Assembly (NCBI RefSeq): GCF_036663835.1
Contig: NZ_JAXOJT010000002.1
Location: 558,001-622,000, forward strand
Direction of reading: 5' to 3'
Origin: Sphingomonas sp. LT1P40
GTDB lineage: Bacteria > Pseudomonadota > Alphaproteobacteria > Sphingomonadales > Sphingomonadaceae
DNA: 64,000 nucleotides
Below are positions 45,607 to 55,041 of the stretch, piece after piece. A model generated the notes under the pieces. The model had not been told where the DNA came from, did not search any database, and saw only the letters and a list, made by a program, of their open reading frames with translations. The stretch's first letter is position 1, and each line of letters opens with the position of its first letter. Position numbers and translations under genes: made by a program.

Positions 45607-47004
45607 ATGCGATATCAGAGCACACGCGGGTCCGCGCCCGAACTCGATTTCCGTGGCGTCACGCTGGCTGGGCTGGCCAGCGATGGCGGGCTGTACGTTC
45701 CCGTCGAATGGCCGCGCTTCACCGCCGATCAGGTCGCCGACCTCGCGGGCCTGTCCTATGCCGAAACCGCGGTGCGGGTGATGCAGCCGTTCGTCGGCAA
45801 GAGCCTGAGCGAAACCGAACTGCGCGACCTGTGTACCCGGGCTTATGGCCGGTTCAGCCACGCGGCGGTGACGCCGTTGGTCCAGCTCGACCATCGCCAT
45901 TTCCTGCTTGAGCTGTTCCACGGCCCCACGCTGGCGTTCAAGGACGTCGCGCTTCAGCTGCTAGGCCTGTTGTTCGAGCGCTTCCTGACCGGCACCAACG
46001 ATCACCTGACCATCGTCGGCGCGACCAGTGGCGACACCGGCTCTGCGGCAATCGACGCGGTGGCGGGGCGTGAAGGCATCGACATCTTCATGTTGCACCC
46101 GAAAGACCGCGTGAGCGACGTTCAGCGCCGCCAGATGACGACCGTCCTCGCCCCCAACGTCCACAATATCGCGATCGAGGGCAGCTTCGACGACGCGCAG
46201 GCGATGGTGAAGGCGATGTTCAACGACGCCGACTTCTCCGGGAAATTTCAGGTTACTGCCGTCAATTCGATCAACTGGGCACGGCTGATGGCGCAGGTCG
46301 TCTATTATTTCTATGCCGCCGTGCGCCTCGGCTCCCCCGCCCGCCCAATCGCATTCAGCGTCCCCACCGGCAATTTCGGCGATGTCTTTGCGGGTTTCGT
46401 CGCGGCACAGATGGGGCTGCCGGTCGCCAAGCTGATCGTCGCCACCAACGTCAACGACATCCTGCACCGCGCACTCTCCAGCGGTGATTATTCGGCGGGC
46501 ACCGTGACCCCCACCGCCGCGCCCAGCATGGACATTCAGGTCAGCTCGAACTTTGAGCGATTGCTGTTCGATCTCGCGGGCCGCGACGGCAATGCGCTGG
46601 CCGCGCAGATGCAGAGGTTCGAGGCGACCAGCGGGATGCGCCTGACGAATGCCCAGCAACAGGGCGCAGCATCGCTGTTCGCCAGCGACCGGATCGACGC
46701 CGACGCGATGGCGCAGGCAATGGCCTGGGCTGCGTCGAACACCGACAATATCCTCGACCCGCACACCGCCATCGCGCTGGCCGCCGCGCGCCGCAGCGAC
46801 CTGCCAGCCGACATCCCCATCGTCACGCTGGCCACCGCGCACCCGGCCAAGTTCGACGATGCGGTCGAGCGCGCCACCGGCATCCGGCCTTCGCTGCCCG
46901 CGCGCATCGGCGATTTGTTCGACCGGGAGGAGCGCTATGATGTGCTGCCCGCGACGTTCGATGCCGTCGCGGGCTATATCGCCGAGCGCGCCAAGCCGCG
47001 CTAA
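45607..47004 (+). CDS. thrC: Threonine synthase
   Basis: 465 residues from ATG 45607. 'YQSTRG' start, Lys112 in 'GPTLAFKDVALQ' as the PLP lysine, 'GATSGDTGSAA' phosphate loop and 'VNSINWARL'. It makes threonine from O-phosphohomoserine. The thrC after surf1 arrangement is common in sphingomonads. Confidence 0.96.
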   Translation: MRYQSTRGSAPELDFRGVTLAGLASDGGLYVPVEWPRFTADQVADLAGLSYAETAVRVMQPFVGKSLSETELRDLCTRAYGRFSHAAVTPLVQLDHRHFLLELFHGPTLAFKDVALQLLGLLFERFLTGTNDHLTIVGATSGDTGSAAIDAVAGREGIDIFMLHPKDRVSDVQRRQMTTVLAPNVHNIAIEGSFDDAQAMVKAMFNDADFSGKFQVTAVNSINWARLMAQVVYYFYAAVRLGSPARPIAFSVPTGNFGDVFAGFVAAQMGLPVAKLIVATNVNDILHRALSSGDYSAGTVTPTAAPSMDIQVSSNFERLLFDLAGRDGNALAAQMQRFEATSGMRLTNAQQQGAASLFASDRIDADAMAQAMAWAASNTDNILDPHTAIALAAARRSDLPADIPIVTLATAHPAKFDDAVERATGIRPSLPARIGDLFDREERYDVLPATFDAVAGYIAERAKPR

Positions 47005-47013
47005 GGCATTTCC

Positions 47014-47883
47014 ATGGAACTGATTACCCTTACCGGCGAACCCTGGGCCGATTACGGCCTCATCGACTCAGGCCATGGCCGCAAGCTTGAACGCTATGGC
47101 GACTATCGCTTCATCCGCCCCGAGCCACAGGCGATGTGGGCGCCCGCCGCGCCCGGGTGGGATGCGCATGGCGAGTTCATGCCCGCGCCGGATGACGAGG
47201 GCGGCGGCCGCTGGGTGTTCAACAAGCCGGTCCCGCGCGAAGGCTGGCCGCTAAGCTGGAACGAAGCGAAGTTCACCGCCCAAACCACCCCGTTCCGCCA
47301 TCTCGGCTTCTTCCCAGACATGGCGCCGGTCTGGACGTGGATGCGCGAACAGACCGCCGGGGTCGAGTCGCCGACGGTAATGAACCTGTTCGGCTATACC
47401 GGCGTCGGCACGCTGGCGATGGCCGCATCCGGCGCGCAGATGGTGCATGTCGACGCGTCGAAGAAATCGGTCGAGGCGGCGAAAGGCAACGCCGCGCTGT
47501 CGGGGATGGCCGACAAGCCGATCCGCTGGATCATCGACGACGCCGGAAAATTCGTCGCCCGCGAAGTCCGCCGCGCGCGCCGCTATGACGGCATCCTGCT
47601 CGACCCCCCCAAATATGGCCGCGGCCCGACCGGCGAAGTGTGGAGCCTCGAACGCGACCTCCCCGCCCTGATCGCCGATTGCCGCCAGCTGCTCGACGCC
47701 GACTCGCGCTTCCTGTTTTTGACGGTCTACGCGATCCGCATGTCGGCGCTGGCGATCGGCGAACTGGTCCGCCAGCATTTCGGTGACCTTGGCGGCACGG
47801 TCGAGGCGGGCGAACTGGCGGTGCGGGAAGAGGCGCGGGGACTTGCGCTGCCGACGGCGATTTTTGCGCGGTGGAGTCGCTAG
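47014..47883 (+). CDS. Class I SAM-dependent methyltransferase (RlmI/RlmL-like)
   Basis: 289 residues. 'NLFGYTGVGTLAMAASGAQMVHVDASKKSV' is SAM motif I with the acidic loop, and 'ILLDPPKYGRGP' is the DPP(K/R)-type catalytic motif of ribosomal RNA methyltransferases (PF10672 kind). It probably methylates rRNA; the exact base cannot be told. No PUA domain is present, unlike RlmI. It lies nine nucleotides after thrC. Confidence 0.85.
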   Translation: MELITLTGEPWADYGLIDSGHGRKLERYGDYRFIRPEPQAMWAPAAPGWDAHGEFMPAPDDEGGGRWVFNKPVPREGWPLSWNEAKFTAQTTPFRHLGFFPDMAPVWTWMREQTAGVESPTVMNLFGYTGVGTLAMAASGAQMVHVDASKKSVEAAKGNAALSGMADKPIRWIIDDAGKFVAREVRRARRYDGILLDPPKYGRGPTGEVWSLERDLPALIADCRQLLDADSRFLFLTVYAIRMSALAIGELVRQHFGDLGGTVEAGELAVREEARGLALPTAIFARWSR

Positions 47884-47913
47884 TGCGATTGTTCGAGTCA
47901 GGCGCGAGGCACG

Positions 47914-48480
47914 ATGAGCAGCTTTGAATTCATCTTCACGCTGTTCGGGCTCGTCATGGGCCTCGCGCTCACCGAAGTCCTCGGTGGCTTCGCGCGCGCG
48001 GTCAAACGGCACGGCCCGGCAAAGCTCGGCCTGCTTACGCCGGCGATCAGCCTCTTCATGCTCTATGAGATCACCGATTTCTGGATGGACGCGTGGGAGG
48101 TTCGCGATGCGGTGCCGATCGGGATGCCGACGCTTCTCGTCTCGGTCGTCATTACCGGGCTGTATTATTTTGCCGCCGTGCTCGTCTGGCCGGAGGAGGG
48201 CGACGCGGCGTGGGACGATCTCGACGGCTGGATGCTGGAACACAAGCGCCAGCTGTTGCTCAGCGTGTTCGCGAGCAATGTGGTGTCCGTCGCCAGCCTT
48301 TCCACGATGGGGCACAGCGGATTCACGCCGACGCCGTTCGCCATCGGCTGGATGGCGCTGTATTTCGGCCTGCTCCTCGCCGCCGCCTTTGTCCCCGGCC
48401 GTCGCTTCACTCTGACGGCGCTCGCGCTGGTCCTGAGCATGTACGCGACCGCGCTCGCGATCCGGATTACCGGCGGATAG
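47914..48480 (+). CDS. Hypothetical polytopic membrane protein
   Basis: 188 residues with about five transmembrane helices, starting MSSFEFIFTLFGLVMGLALTE and ending IRITGG. 'LALTEVLGGFARAVKR' at the cytosolic edge of the first helix is typical of many alphaproteobacterial hypothetical membrane proteins. No motif for activity. About 30 nt after the methyltransferase; a 156-nt space follows to the ccmB stop with nothing I can name. Confidence 0.72.
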   Translation: MSSFEFIFTLFGLVMGLALTEVLGGFARAVKRHGPAKLGLLTPAISLFMLYEITDFWMDAWEVRDAVPIGMPTLLVSVVITGLYYFAAVLVWPEEGDAAWDDLDGWMLEHKRQLLLSVFASNVVSVASLSTMGHSGFTPTPFAIGWMALYFGLLLAAAFVPGRRFTLTALALVLSMYATALAIRITGG

Positions 48481-48636
48481 CGGCTCAAATCAAGGTCAGG
48501 ACCTACGGCAACGCCGGTGCATCCAAACCCGGCGCTTCGCTGGCGCATTCCTGGTGCAAAACTGTCGCGTACACGCCGTCAACCTGCCGTATCGGCCCCG
48601 CAATGGGGGGATGTCGTCAATTGCGTCAACCGCGCG

Positions 48637-49281
48637 TCAATTCCGCCCCATCCGCATCGCCGCGCCCGCCACGAACGGACACCCGGCGACCAGCAGCAAG
48701 CTCACCGCCCCCAACAGCTTCAGCGCCGCGACATCGTCGCCCATGCTCCCTGCGCCAAAGATGAGCAGCGGCACGGCGAAGGGCAGCATCACCAGCCCCG
48801 CCACCGCGCCTGCACCGCGCAGCCCGGCGGTCAGCGCCGCCGTCGCCACGCCCAGTGCCGCCAAGCCCGGCGTGCCGATAAGCAAGCTCAGCAACACCGC
48901 CAGCATCGCTTCCAGCGACAGCCCCAGCAACCCGCTCGCCACCGTCACCGCTACCAGCAGGGTCGGCGCAAAGCCCAGCCAGTGGCCCGCGATCTTTGCC
49001 GCCGCCACCGTCGAATCGCCGAACCCGCGCACGGCCAGCTGATCGAGCACCCCGCTCTCCAGATCAGGTGCGACCAGCCGCTCGACCGGCAGCAACGCCG
49101 CCAGCACCGCCGCCGCCCAGATCACCCCGCCCCCGATCCGCGCCAGCAACGCCGCCTCCGGCCCGATCGCGAAGGGAAAGAGGATGGCGACGAGGAGGAA
49201 GAAGGCGATGGGGAGGGTGAGGCCGCCTGCCGCCCATGCCCGGCGCAACTCGCGTCCCACCAGTGCGCCAAAGCCGCTCAC
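48637..49281 (-). CDS. ccmB: Haem exporter permease CcmB
   Basis: 214 residues with six transmembrane helices; 'LGLSLEAMLAVLLSLLIGTPGLAALGVATAAL' matches the CcmB core. Works with CcmA in cytochrome c maturation. The start overlaps ccmA by four bases. The rest of the ccm set (ccmC, E, F) is not in the window. Confidence 0.9.
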   Translation of the reverse strand: MSGFGALVGRELRRAWAAGGLTLPIAFFLLVAILFPFAIGPEAALLARIGGGVIWAAAVLAALLPVERLVAPDLESGVLDQLAVRGFGDSTVAAAKIAGHWLGFAPTLLVAVTVASGLLGLSLEAMLAVLLSLLIGTPGLAALGVATAALTAGLRGAGAVAGLVMLPFAVPLLIFGAGSMGDDVAALKLLGAVSLLLVAGCPFVAGAAMRMGRN

Positions 49282-49865
49282 GCCGCGCCACCGATGACGA
49301 TACCATGCGCGCCCGGCACCCGGATCGGCAGATGCGTCGCGATCACGGCAATCCCGCCCCCCGCGCGATGCTCCGAGATCAGTGCGCCGAGCATCCCGAT
49401 CGCGCCATGATCCAGCCCGTTGGCCGGTTCGTCCAGCAACCAGATCGGCGCACCGCTCGCCACCACCCGCGCAATCGCCACCCGCCGCCGCTGCCCGGTC
49501 GACAGCAACCGCACCGGCACCGCCGCCAGTTGCGCCAGCCCCACCGCCGCCAGCGCCGCGTCCACATCGCCCCGCCGCCCGTCGAGACCGGCCCAGAAGC
49601 CCAGCGCCCGCGCGACCGTCAATTCCGGGTCCAGCGCCGCCGCCTCGGTCAGCAACGCGCGTTCGCCCGTCGCGTTCACCGCGCCCTCAGCCGGCTTCAG
49701 CATCCCGGCGGCAATCCGGATCAGACTCGATTTCCCCGCGCCATTCTGTCCGGTTACCAGCGCAGCGCCGCCCGCCTCCAGCGTGAAGCTCAACCCGTCG
49801 AACAGCCGCCGCCCGCCGCGCTCGCACGCGACCCCGTCGAACGTCAGCCGCGCGTCATCGCTCAT
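49278..49865 (-). CDS. ccmA: Haem exporter ATP-binding protein CcmA
   Basis: 195 residues, a single ABC domain. Walker A 'GQNGAGKSS', signature '[14 protein letters not shown]', Walker B '[12 protein letters not shown]'. It powers CcmAB release of holo-CcmE for cytochrome c maturation. Overlaps by four bases at both ends. Confidence 0.92.
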   Translation of the reverse strand: MSDDARLTFDGVACERGGRRLFDGLSFTLEAGGAALVTGQNGAGKSSLIRIAAGMLKPAEGAVNATGERALLTEAAALDPELTVARALGFWAGLDGRRGDVDAALAAVGLAQLAAVPVRLLSTGQRRRVAIARVVASGAPIWLLDEPANGLDHGAIGMLGALISEHRAGGGIAVIATHLPIRVPGAHGIVIGGAA

Positions 49866-50266
49866 CCGGCCGCTTCTTCCAGCGCGTGCATATCCTCGTC
49901 GCTCAGTCCGAAATGATGCCCCACCTCATGCACCACGACATGGGTAATCAGCGCCTCCAGCGAGACCCCGGTATCGACCCATTCGTCGAGCAACGGGCGG
50001 CGATACAGATGCACCCGGTCCGGCATTGCCGCGACGTCGAACGGCGATTTCTCGCCGACCGGACGCCCCGAATAGAGCCCGGTCAGCTCGAATGGGTCCT
50101 CGATCCCCATATCGCGCAACGTCTCTTCGTCCGCGAAATCCTCGATAATCAGCACCACGTCCTTGAGGTGCGCCGCAAACGGCTCCGGAATCCGTGCCAG
50201 TGCGGCGCGCGCCAGCGCCTCGAGCTGTTCGGCACTCGGGGCAAAGGTCTCGGTTTTCTCCGTCAT
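49862..50266 (-). CDS. Small metallopeptidase (zincin, PF06262-like)
   Basis: 134 residues. The motif [14 protein letters not shown] (HEXXH plus Ser-Asp-Glu-Asp) is the hallmark of this cytosolic zincin family. Preceded by '[16 protein letters not shown]'-type segment. Function unknown, often next to ccm or envelope genes. It leads ccmA-ccmB in the same transcript. Confidence 0.88.
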   Translation of the reverse strand: MTEKTETFAPSAEQLEALARAALARIPEPFAAHLKDVVLIIEDFADEETLRDMGIEDPFELTGLYSGRPVGEKSPFDVAAMPDRVHLYRRPLLDEWVDTGVSLEALITHVVVHEVGHHFGLSDEDMHALEEAAG

Positions 50267-50305
50267 CGTCCCGCGCTATGCCCGAGCCAGCAACGGAGGG
50301 GAAGA

Positions 50306-50596
50306 ATGGTCGAACAGTTGAGCCAGGCCGAGCGTGAGGACGCGCTGGAGGGGCTGCCCGAATGGGATCACGACAGCGGTCGCGACGCGATCACGCGCAG
50401 CTTCACCTTCGACGATTTCAGCCAGGCGTTCGCGTTCATGACTCAGGTCGCGTTGCTGGCGGAAAAGGCGGATCACCATCCGGAGTGGTCAAATGTGTGG
50501 AACCGGGTGGATATCCTGCTGACCACGCATGATGCGGGCGGGCTGTCCGGGCGCGACGTGGAGATGGCACAGGCGATCGACGCACTGGTGGATTGA
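50306..50596 (+). CDS. phhB: Pterin-4a-carbinolamine dehydratase
   Basis: 96 residues from ATG 50306, GGAGGGGAAG before it. '[19 protein letters not shown]' and '[11 protein letters not shown]' are the active-site motifs. It regenerates tetrahydrobiopterin after phenylalanine hydroxylase; here no phhA is near. Ends 8 nt before the palindromic repeat at 50605. Confidence 0.93.
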   Translation: MVEQLSQAEREDALEGLPEWDHDSGRDAITRSFTFDDFSQAFAFMTQVALLAEKADHHPEWSNVWNRVDILLTTHDAGGLSGRDVEMAQAIDALVD

Positions 50597-50604
50597 GCCT
50601 GACT

Positions 50605-50716
50605 AAGCCCCTCCCCTTCAGGGGAGGGGTTGGGGTGGGGCCTATCCTCTTGGCAATTGGTCTCGGTGAAACTGACAAGCCCCACCCCCATCCCCTCCCC
50701 TGAAGGGGAGGGGCTT
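50605..50716. repeat. Palindromic intergenic repeat, copy A
   Basis: 112 nt. The left hairpin is CCCCTCCCC-TTCA-GGGGAGGGG (50608-50629), the right one CCCCTCCCC-TGAA-GGGGAGGGG (50692-50713); flanks AAG and CTT complete the inverted symmetry. The middle holds GGTCTCGGTGAAAC, which is found in reverse in copy B at 59337-59447. It fills the gap between phhB and the convergent transporter genes and may act as a terminator on both strands. Confidence 0.85.
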
Positions 50717-50723
50717 GCATACC

Positions 50724-52259
50724 TCACCGGTCCTGCAAACCGATCCGCTTCGCCAGCCACCGCGCCACCGCCTCGGGCGATAGCTTGTCGGTGTCGCGGT
50801 CGACCATCAGATTCGCTTCCCGTATCGCCGCGACCGGCACCCGGCCCACCAAAGGCCGGATCGCCGCCAGAAACCGCGTATCCTCCGCCCGCCCCGGTGC
50901 GACCAGCAGGATCGCGTCATAACCGGGGATCGCGCCTTTGGGATCGGCCAGCACCGCCAGCCGATCCGCGGCGATCCGCCCGTCTGACGAGAATGCCGGG
51001 ATTACATCCGCCGCGCCGCTATCCAGTGCGCGGTACATGAAGGTCGGCTGATACGGTCGTGCCGATTTGAACTTCAGGCCATAGGCGTCCCGCACCGCGC
51101 GCCATTCGGGTCGCTCCAGAAATTCGACATCGGTCCCGAAATTCAGGCCACTGGCCTGTGACGCCAGATCTTCCAGCGACGAAATCCCCCGCCGTTTTGC
51201 ATCGTCGCCCCGCATCGCAAAGGTATAGGCATTCTCGAACCCCAGCGACCCGACCAGCCCAACGCCATGCTTGGCCTTCGCCCATTCGGCCACCCCTCGC
51301 ACCAGCGCATCGCGCGCTGGCACATCGGTACGTTTCATCTCGTTGGTCCAGATCGTGCCCGAATAATCGACATAGACGTCGATATCGCCGCCTTTCAGCG
51401 CGCCGAACGCCACTGCCGAGCCCAGCCCCTCACGATATTCGACGCGATAGCCCGCCGCCTCCAGCCGGTGACCGATCAGCCGCGCGAGGATGAATTGTTC
51501 TGAGAAGCCCTTGGCGCCGACCACCACGGTTTGTCCGCCCACCGTGGGGGCCAGTGCGAACGCAGCAGCGCAAATGGCGGCGAGCAGCGCGCCCGCGCTC
51601 ATCCGCACGAACAGCCATTGTCGCCGCGCGATGCCCGTCTCCGCCACCGACAGGATCAGGTCCACGCCCAGCGCCAGCGCCGCTGCGCCGATGCACCCGG
51701 CCAGCACGAGCGCCCAGTTCTGCGTCTGCAGTCCGGCGAAGATCAGGTCGCCCAGGCTCGGCTGACCCACGGTGGTGGATAGCGTCGCCGCGCCGATCGT
51801 CCACACCGCCGCCGTGCGGATGCCCGCCATCACGACGGGCGCGGCCAGCGGCGCTTCGACCAGCCGCAATTTCTGCCCCCGCGACATGCCGATGCCGTCT
51901 GCCGCCTCGACCACCGCAGGGTCGATCCCAACCAGCCCGGTCACGCCGTTGCGCAGGATCGGCAGCACGGCATAGAGGGTGAGCGCCAGCAACGCGGGCA
52001 GGAAGCCTAAAGCGGGCAGCCATTCGCCCAGTACGCCGCGCAATGCGAGCAGCACCGGGTAGAATAGCGCCAACAGCGCCAGCGACGGGATCGTCTGGAT
52101 CAGCCCCGCCGCGCCCAGCGCCACCCGCCCAAGCCGCGGGTGCCGCGCCGCCGCCACCGCCAGCGGCAGGCTGATCGCGATCCCGAGCGCCAATGCCGCC
52201 ATCGCCAGTAGCAAATGGCTGGCCATCAATTCGGGCACGCGGGTGAATGCCTCGATCAT
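50724..52259 (-). CDS. Glycine-betaine/choline-type ABC transporter, fused permease and substrate-binding protein
   Basis: 511 residues. The first 210 residues are a permease of the OpuCB type with about six helices ('EAADGIGMSRGQKLRLVEAPLAAPVVMAG' is the EAA-like loop). The rest is an OpuAC/OpuCC-type binding domain ('GAKGFSEQFILARLIGHRLE', 'DVYVDYSGTIW'). The binding domain would lie in the periplasm, joined to the channel. Likely substrates: glycine betaine, choline or a similar osmolyte; EgtU-type ergothioneine transporters have the same fusion. Coupled to the ATPase gene upstream. Confidence 0.88.
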   Translation of the reverse strand: MIEAFTRVPELMASHLLLAMAALALGIAISLPLAVAAARHPRLGRVALGAAGLIQTIPSLALLALFYPVLLALRGVLGEWLPALGFLPALLALTLYAVLPILRNGVTGLVGIDPAVVEAADGIGMSRGQKLRLVEAPLAAPVVMAGIRTAAVWTIGAATLSTTVGQPSLGDLIFAGLQTQNWALVLAGCIGAAALALGVDLILSVAETGIARRQWLFVRMSAGALLAAICAAAFALAPTVGGQTVVVGAKGFSEQFILARLIGHRLEAAGYRVEYREGLGSAVAFGALKGGDIDVYVDYSGTIWTNEMKRTDVPARDALVRGVAEWAKAKHGVGLVGSLGFENAYTFAMRGDDAKRRGISSLEDLASQASGLNFGTDVEFLERPEWRAVRDAYGLKFKSARPYQPTFMYRALDSGAADVIPAFSSDGRIAADRLAVLADPKGAIPGYDAILLVAPGRAEDTRFLAAIRPLVGRVPVAAIREANLMVDRDTDKLSPEAVARWLAKRIGLQDR

Positions 52260-53023
52260 TGCCGCAATGCCGCCAGCCGCCTGGCCTGCCCCAGCGGCAC
52301 CGCAAGCAACGCATCCGCCGCCGCGCCGCCAGCACCGGTCGCCAGCTCCGCCGGCGTTGCATCGGCAACGATCCGGCCCGCCGTCATCACCAGCACGCGG
52401 TCGGCCAGCAACAATGCCTCCGCCATGTCATGCGTCACCAATATCGTCGTCAGCCCCAGCCGGTCGTGCAGCGCGCGCACTGCGCGCCCCAGCGCGTCGC
52501 GCGTCACCGGATCGAGCGCGCCGAACGGCTCGTCCATGAGCATCAGTCCTGGTGCGGTGGCGAGCGCGCGCGCGACCCCGACCCGCTGGCGCTGCCCGCC
52601 GGACAATTGATCGGGCATCCGCGCCGCGACATCAGATGGCAGATCGACCAGCTCCAACAGTTCCGCCACCCGCGCCACCGTGTCGCGCTCGCCCGCAATG
52701 CGCAGCCCCACTGCGACATTCTCGGCCACATTCATATGCGGGAACAGCCCGACATTCTGGAACACATAGCCGATCCGGCGGCGCAGCAGATGCGGCGGCT
52801 CGTCCGCGACCGCCCGTCCGCCGATCGACACCACCCCGCTGTCCGGCTCGACCAGCCGGTTGATCGCTTTCAGCAAGGTCGACTTGCCCGACCCCGATTG
52901 CCCGACCAAAGCAACGAAGCTTCCCGCGGCGATCTCCAGTGTCACATCGTCCAGCGCGGGCGTTCCGCCATAACGCTTCGCCACGCCGTTCAGGCTGACA
53001 GAAGGACCGGTTTGCGCTGGCAT
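52256..53023 (-). CDS. ABC transporter ATP-binding protein for the betaine-type transporter
   Basis: 255 residues. Walker A 'GQSGSGKST', signature 'LSGGQRQRVGVARAL', Walker B 'LMLMDEPFGALD' and the H-loop 'LVTHDMAEAL'. No C-terminal CBS domains, unlike OpuCA. It pairs with the fused permease/binding protein; the starts overlap by four bases. Divergent from the SDR gene, 54 nt away. Confidence 0.9.
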   Translation of the reverse strand: MPAQTGPSVSLNGVAKRYGGTPALDDVTLEIAAGSFVALVGQSGSGKSTLLKAINRLVEPDSGVVSIGGRAVADEPPHLLRRRIGYVFQNVGLFPHMNVAENVAVGLRIAGERDTVARVAELLELVDLPSDVAARMPDQLSGGQRQRVGVARALATAPGLMLMDEPFGALDPVTRDALGRAVRALHDRLGLTTILVTHDMAEALLLADRVLVMTAGRIVADATPAELATGAGGAAADALLAVPLGQARRLAALRQ

Positions 53024-53077
53024 CGCGAGCGATAGTGCGGGATGAATGTGACAAGGTCAAAGATTAGGGGAGGCGGT

Positions 53078-53854
53078 ATGCAGGCGATCTTCATCACCGG
53101 TGGCGGTTCGGGTATTGGGCGTGCCACGGCCGTGCTGTTCGCGGCGCGCGGCTGGCGCGTGGGGCTGGCGGACGTGAGCGAGGCGGGGATGGCGGAGACG
53201 GCGGCTTTGCTCGGCGACGCGCCGGTCACCACGCATGTGCTCGATGTGCGCGACCGCGCAGCATGGGATCGCGTGCTGGCCGAATTTACCGCAGCCAGCG
53301 GTGGGCGGCTCGACATATTGTTCAACAATGCCGGGATCGGCGTCGGCGGCAATTTCGCGCAAACCAGTGTCGAGGAACTCGACCGCTGCGTCGACATCAA
53401 CCTGAACGGCGTCGTCTATGGTGCGCATGCGGGCTATCGCTATTTGAAGGCGAGCAGCGGTTGTCTGGTCAACACCGCGTCGGCGGCGGGCATCTATGGC
53501 ACCGCCGGGGTGGCGATCTATTCGGCAACCAAATTCGCGGTGCGCGGCTTTACCGAGGCGCTGGACGGCGAATGGTCGCCCGAGGGGATTCGCGTTCGCG
53601 CGCTGCTGCCCAGCTTCATCGACACGGCGATCCTCGACGGCACCGGCGCTGGCAGCAACCAGACGATGCGCGAGCGGGTGAAGGCGGCGCGGCTGGAGTT
53701 CACGCCGGTCGAGGTCGCAGCGCAGGCGGTGTGGGATGCCGCACATGGCGACGGGCTGCACATGCTGGTCGGCAAGACCGCGCGGCGCATGTGGTTCGGC
53801 GCGCGCTTCATGCGCGGATCGATGCGCAAGATGGCACGGGGGAAGACGGCATGA
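53078..53854 (+). CDS. Short-chain dehydrogenase/reductase
   Basis: 258 residues. 'TGGGSGIGRAT' for NAD(P), NNAG, and YSATK as the catalytic Tyr-x3-Lys. AGGGGAGGCGGT before ATG 53078 sets the start over the ATG at 53042. The C-terminal part ('HMLVGKTARRMWFGARFM') ends in a basic amphipathic stretch typical of SDRs that act on membrane-linked substrates. Its stop overlaps the lipoprotein gene's start. Confidence 0.88.
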   Translation: MQAIFITGGGSGIGRATAVLFAARGWRVGLADVSEAGMAETAALLGDAPVTTHVLDVRDRAAWDRVLAEFTAASGGRLDILFNNAGIGVGGNFAQTSVEELDRCVDINLNGVVYGAHAGYRYLKASSGCLVNTASAAGIYGTAGVAIYSATKFAVRGFTEALDGEWSPEGIRVRALLPSFIDTAILDGTGAGSNQTMRERVKAARLEFTPVEVAAQAVWDAAHGDGLHMLVGKTARRMWFGARFMRGSMRKMARGKTA

Positions 53855-54429
53855 TGCGAAGCGGGGTGGTTCTGATTGCCTTGGCCTTGGCGGGCTGCGC
53901 AGGGCGCACGCCGGAAACTCCGGCCGACGCTTTTATGGCGCGGATCGCGGCGCATTGCGGCAAGGCTTATGCCGGGCGCGTCGTCACCACCGATGCCGCC
54001 GACAAGGCGTTCGCGTCACAGCTGCTGGTGATGCACGTCGCCGCGTGCGAGCCGGGACGCGTGCGCGTGCCGTTCCATGTCGGCGAAAATCGCTCACGCA
54101 CCTGGGTGCTGACCCGCACCGCCAGCGGCGTGCGGCTGAAGCACGACCACCGGCACGAAGACGGCAGTTCGGATGTGCTCACCATGTATGGCGGCGACAC
54201 CATCACGTCCGGCACGGCGGAGCGGCAGGACTTCCCGGTCGATGCCGAATCGATCGCGCTGTTCCGGGCGAACAAAGCTGAGGTATCGACCACCAATGTC
54301 TGGGCGATGGAAGTGAACGCGACCCGCTTCACCTATGAGTTGCGCCGCGCCAATCGGCATTTCCGGGTGGAGTTCGACCTGACCAAGCCGGTCACCACGC
54401 CGCCGCTGCCATGGGGCTATACACCTTAA
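53851..54429 (+). CDS. Hypothetical lipoprotein
   Basis: 192 residues; lipobox LAGC with Cys16. The mature part is beta-rich with 'HDHRHEDGSSDVLTMYGGDT' in the middle and Cys pairs near residues 36 and 66. No known motif. Overlaps the SDR gene by four bases and is convergent with, and overlaps by four bases, the Dsb-like gene. Confidence 0.7.
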   Translation: MMRSGVVLIALALAGCAGRTPETPADAFMARIAAHCGKAYAGRVVTTDAADKAFASQLLVMHVAACEPGRVRVPFHVGENRSRTWVLTRTASGVRLKHDHRHEDGSSDVLTMYGGDTITSGTAERQDFPVDAESIALFRANKAEVSTTNVWAMEVNATRFTYELRRANRHFRVEFDLTKPVTTPPLPWGYTP

Positions 54430-54974
54430 CCGTAGCGGCTCAGACGCTCTTTCGCCTCCGTGCCATAGCCGGTTTTGGCGAACCAGCCATCGGGGCGGCG
54501 GATCAGGATCGTGGGCGTGCCGCGAAATCCCAGCTTTTGCAGTTCGACCAACTTGTCCCGAACGTCGAAATAGAGGTTGTTATCCGCCGCGCTCAACGGG
54601 GCGGGGACGGGCGCCAGCGTGCCCGCCATATAGGCATGGAAATTAGCCAGCGTGGGGTTCTTTAGTAGCGAGACGACCAGGGCCTTCGGATCCGACACGA
54701 ACGCGCCGACCAGATAGCCATAGGTGCGCCCGCGCGATGGCTGCGGGAAATCACGGTGAAACAATCGGCAATAGCCGCAGTCCTTCAGCGTCAGCACCAC
54801 GACATCGGGCCGCTTGCCCGGCCCGTGCAGCACGATTGGCCAGCCAGCCAGCGCGGCGTCGATCGCGCGATTGGCTTCGGGCGTCTGGTTGGACTTGAGC
54901 GGTGGCGCGGCCTGCGCCCATGCCGGTGTCGCCGCGAGTGCCAGCGGCATGCCCAAAACTGTTCGCCGATCCAT
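54426..54974 (-). CDS. Exported thioredoxin-fold protein, DsbC/DsbG-like
   Basis: 182 residues with a signal peptide (AWA-QAA, about 20). Active-site Cys66-Gly-Tyr-Cys69 in 'LKDCGYCRLF', and a cis-proline in 'RGTPTILI'. It lacks the dimerisation domain of DsbC. Probably a periplasmic disulphide oxidoreductase. The 67 nt before btaB's stop hold its promoter. Confidence 0.85.
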   Translation of the reverse strand: MDRRTVLGMPLALAATPAWAQAAPPLKSNQTPEANRAIDAALAGWPIVLHGPGKRPDVVVLTLKDCGYCRLFHRDFPQPSRGRTYGYLVGAFVSDPKALVVSLLKNPTLANFHAYMAGTLAPVPAPLSAADNNLYFDVRDKLVELQKLGFRGTPTILIRRPDGWFAKTGYGTEAKERLSRYG

Positions 54975-55041
54975 TGCCCATTCCTCCGCTCGTCACGGTG
55001 TTACAGAGCATCGCTCGTTGGGCAAGGATCGTCAGATTGTG

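Noticed and set aside
50605..50716. CRISPR or tRNA-like array
   Set aside because: Only two hairpins with unique centre and no spacer periodicity.
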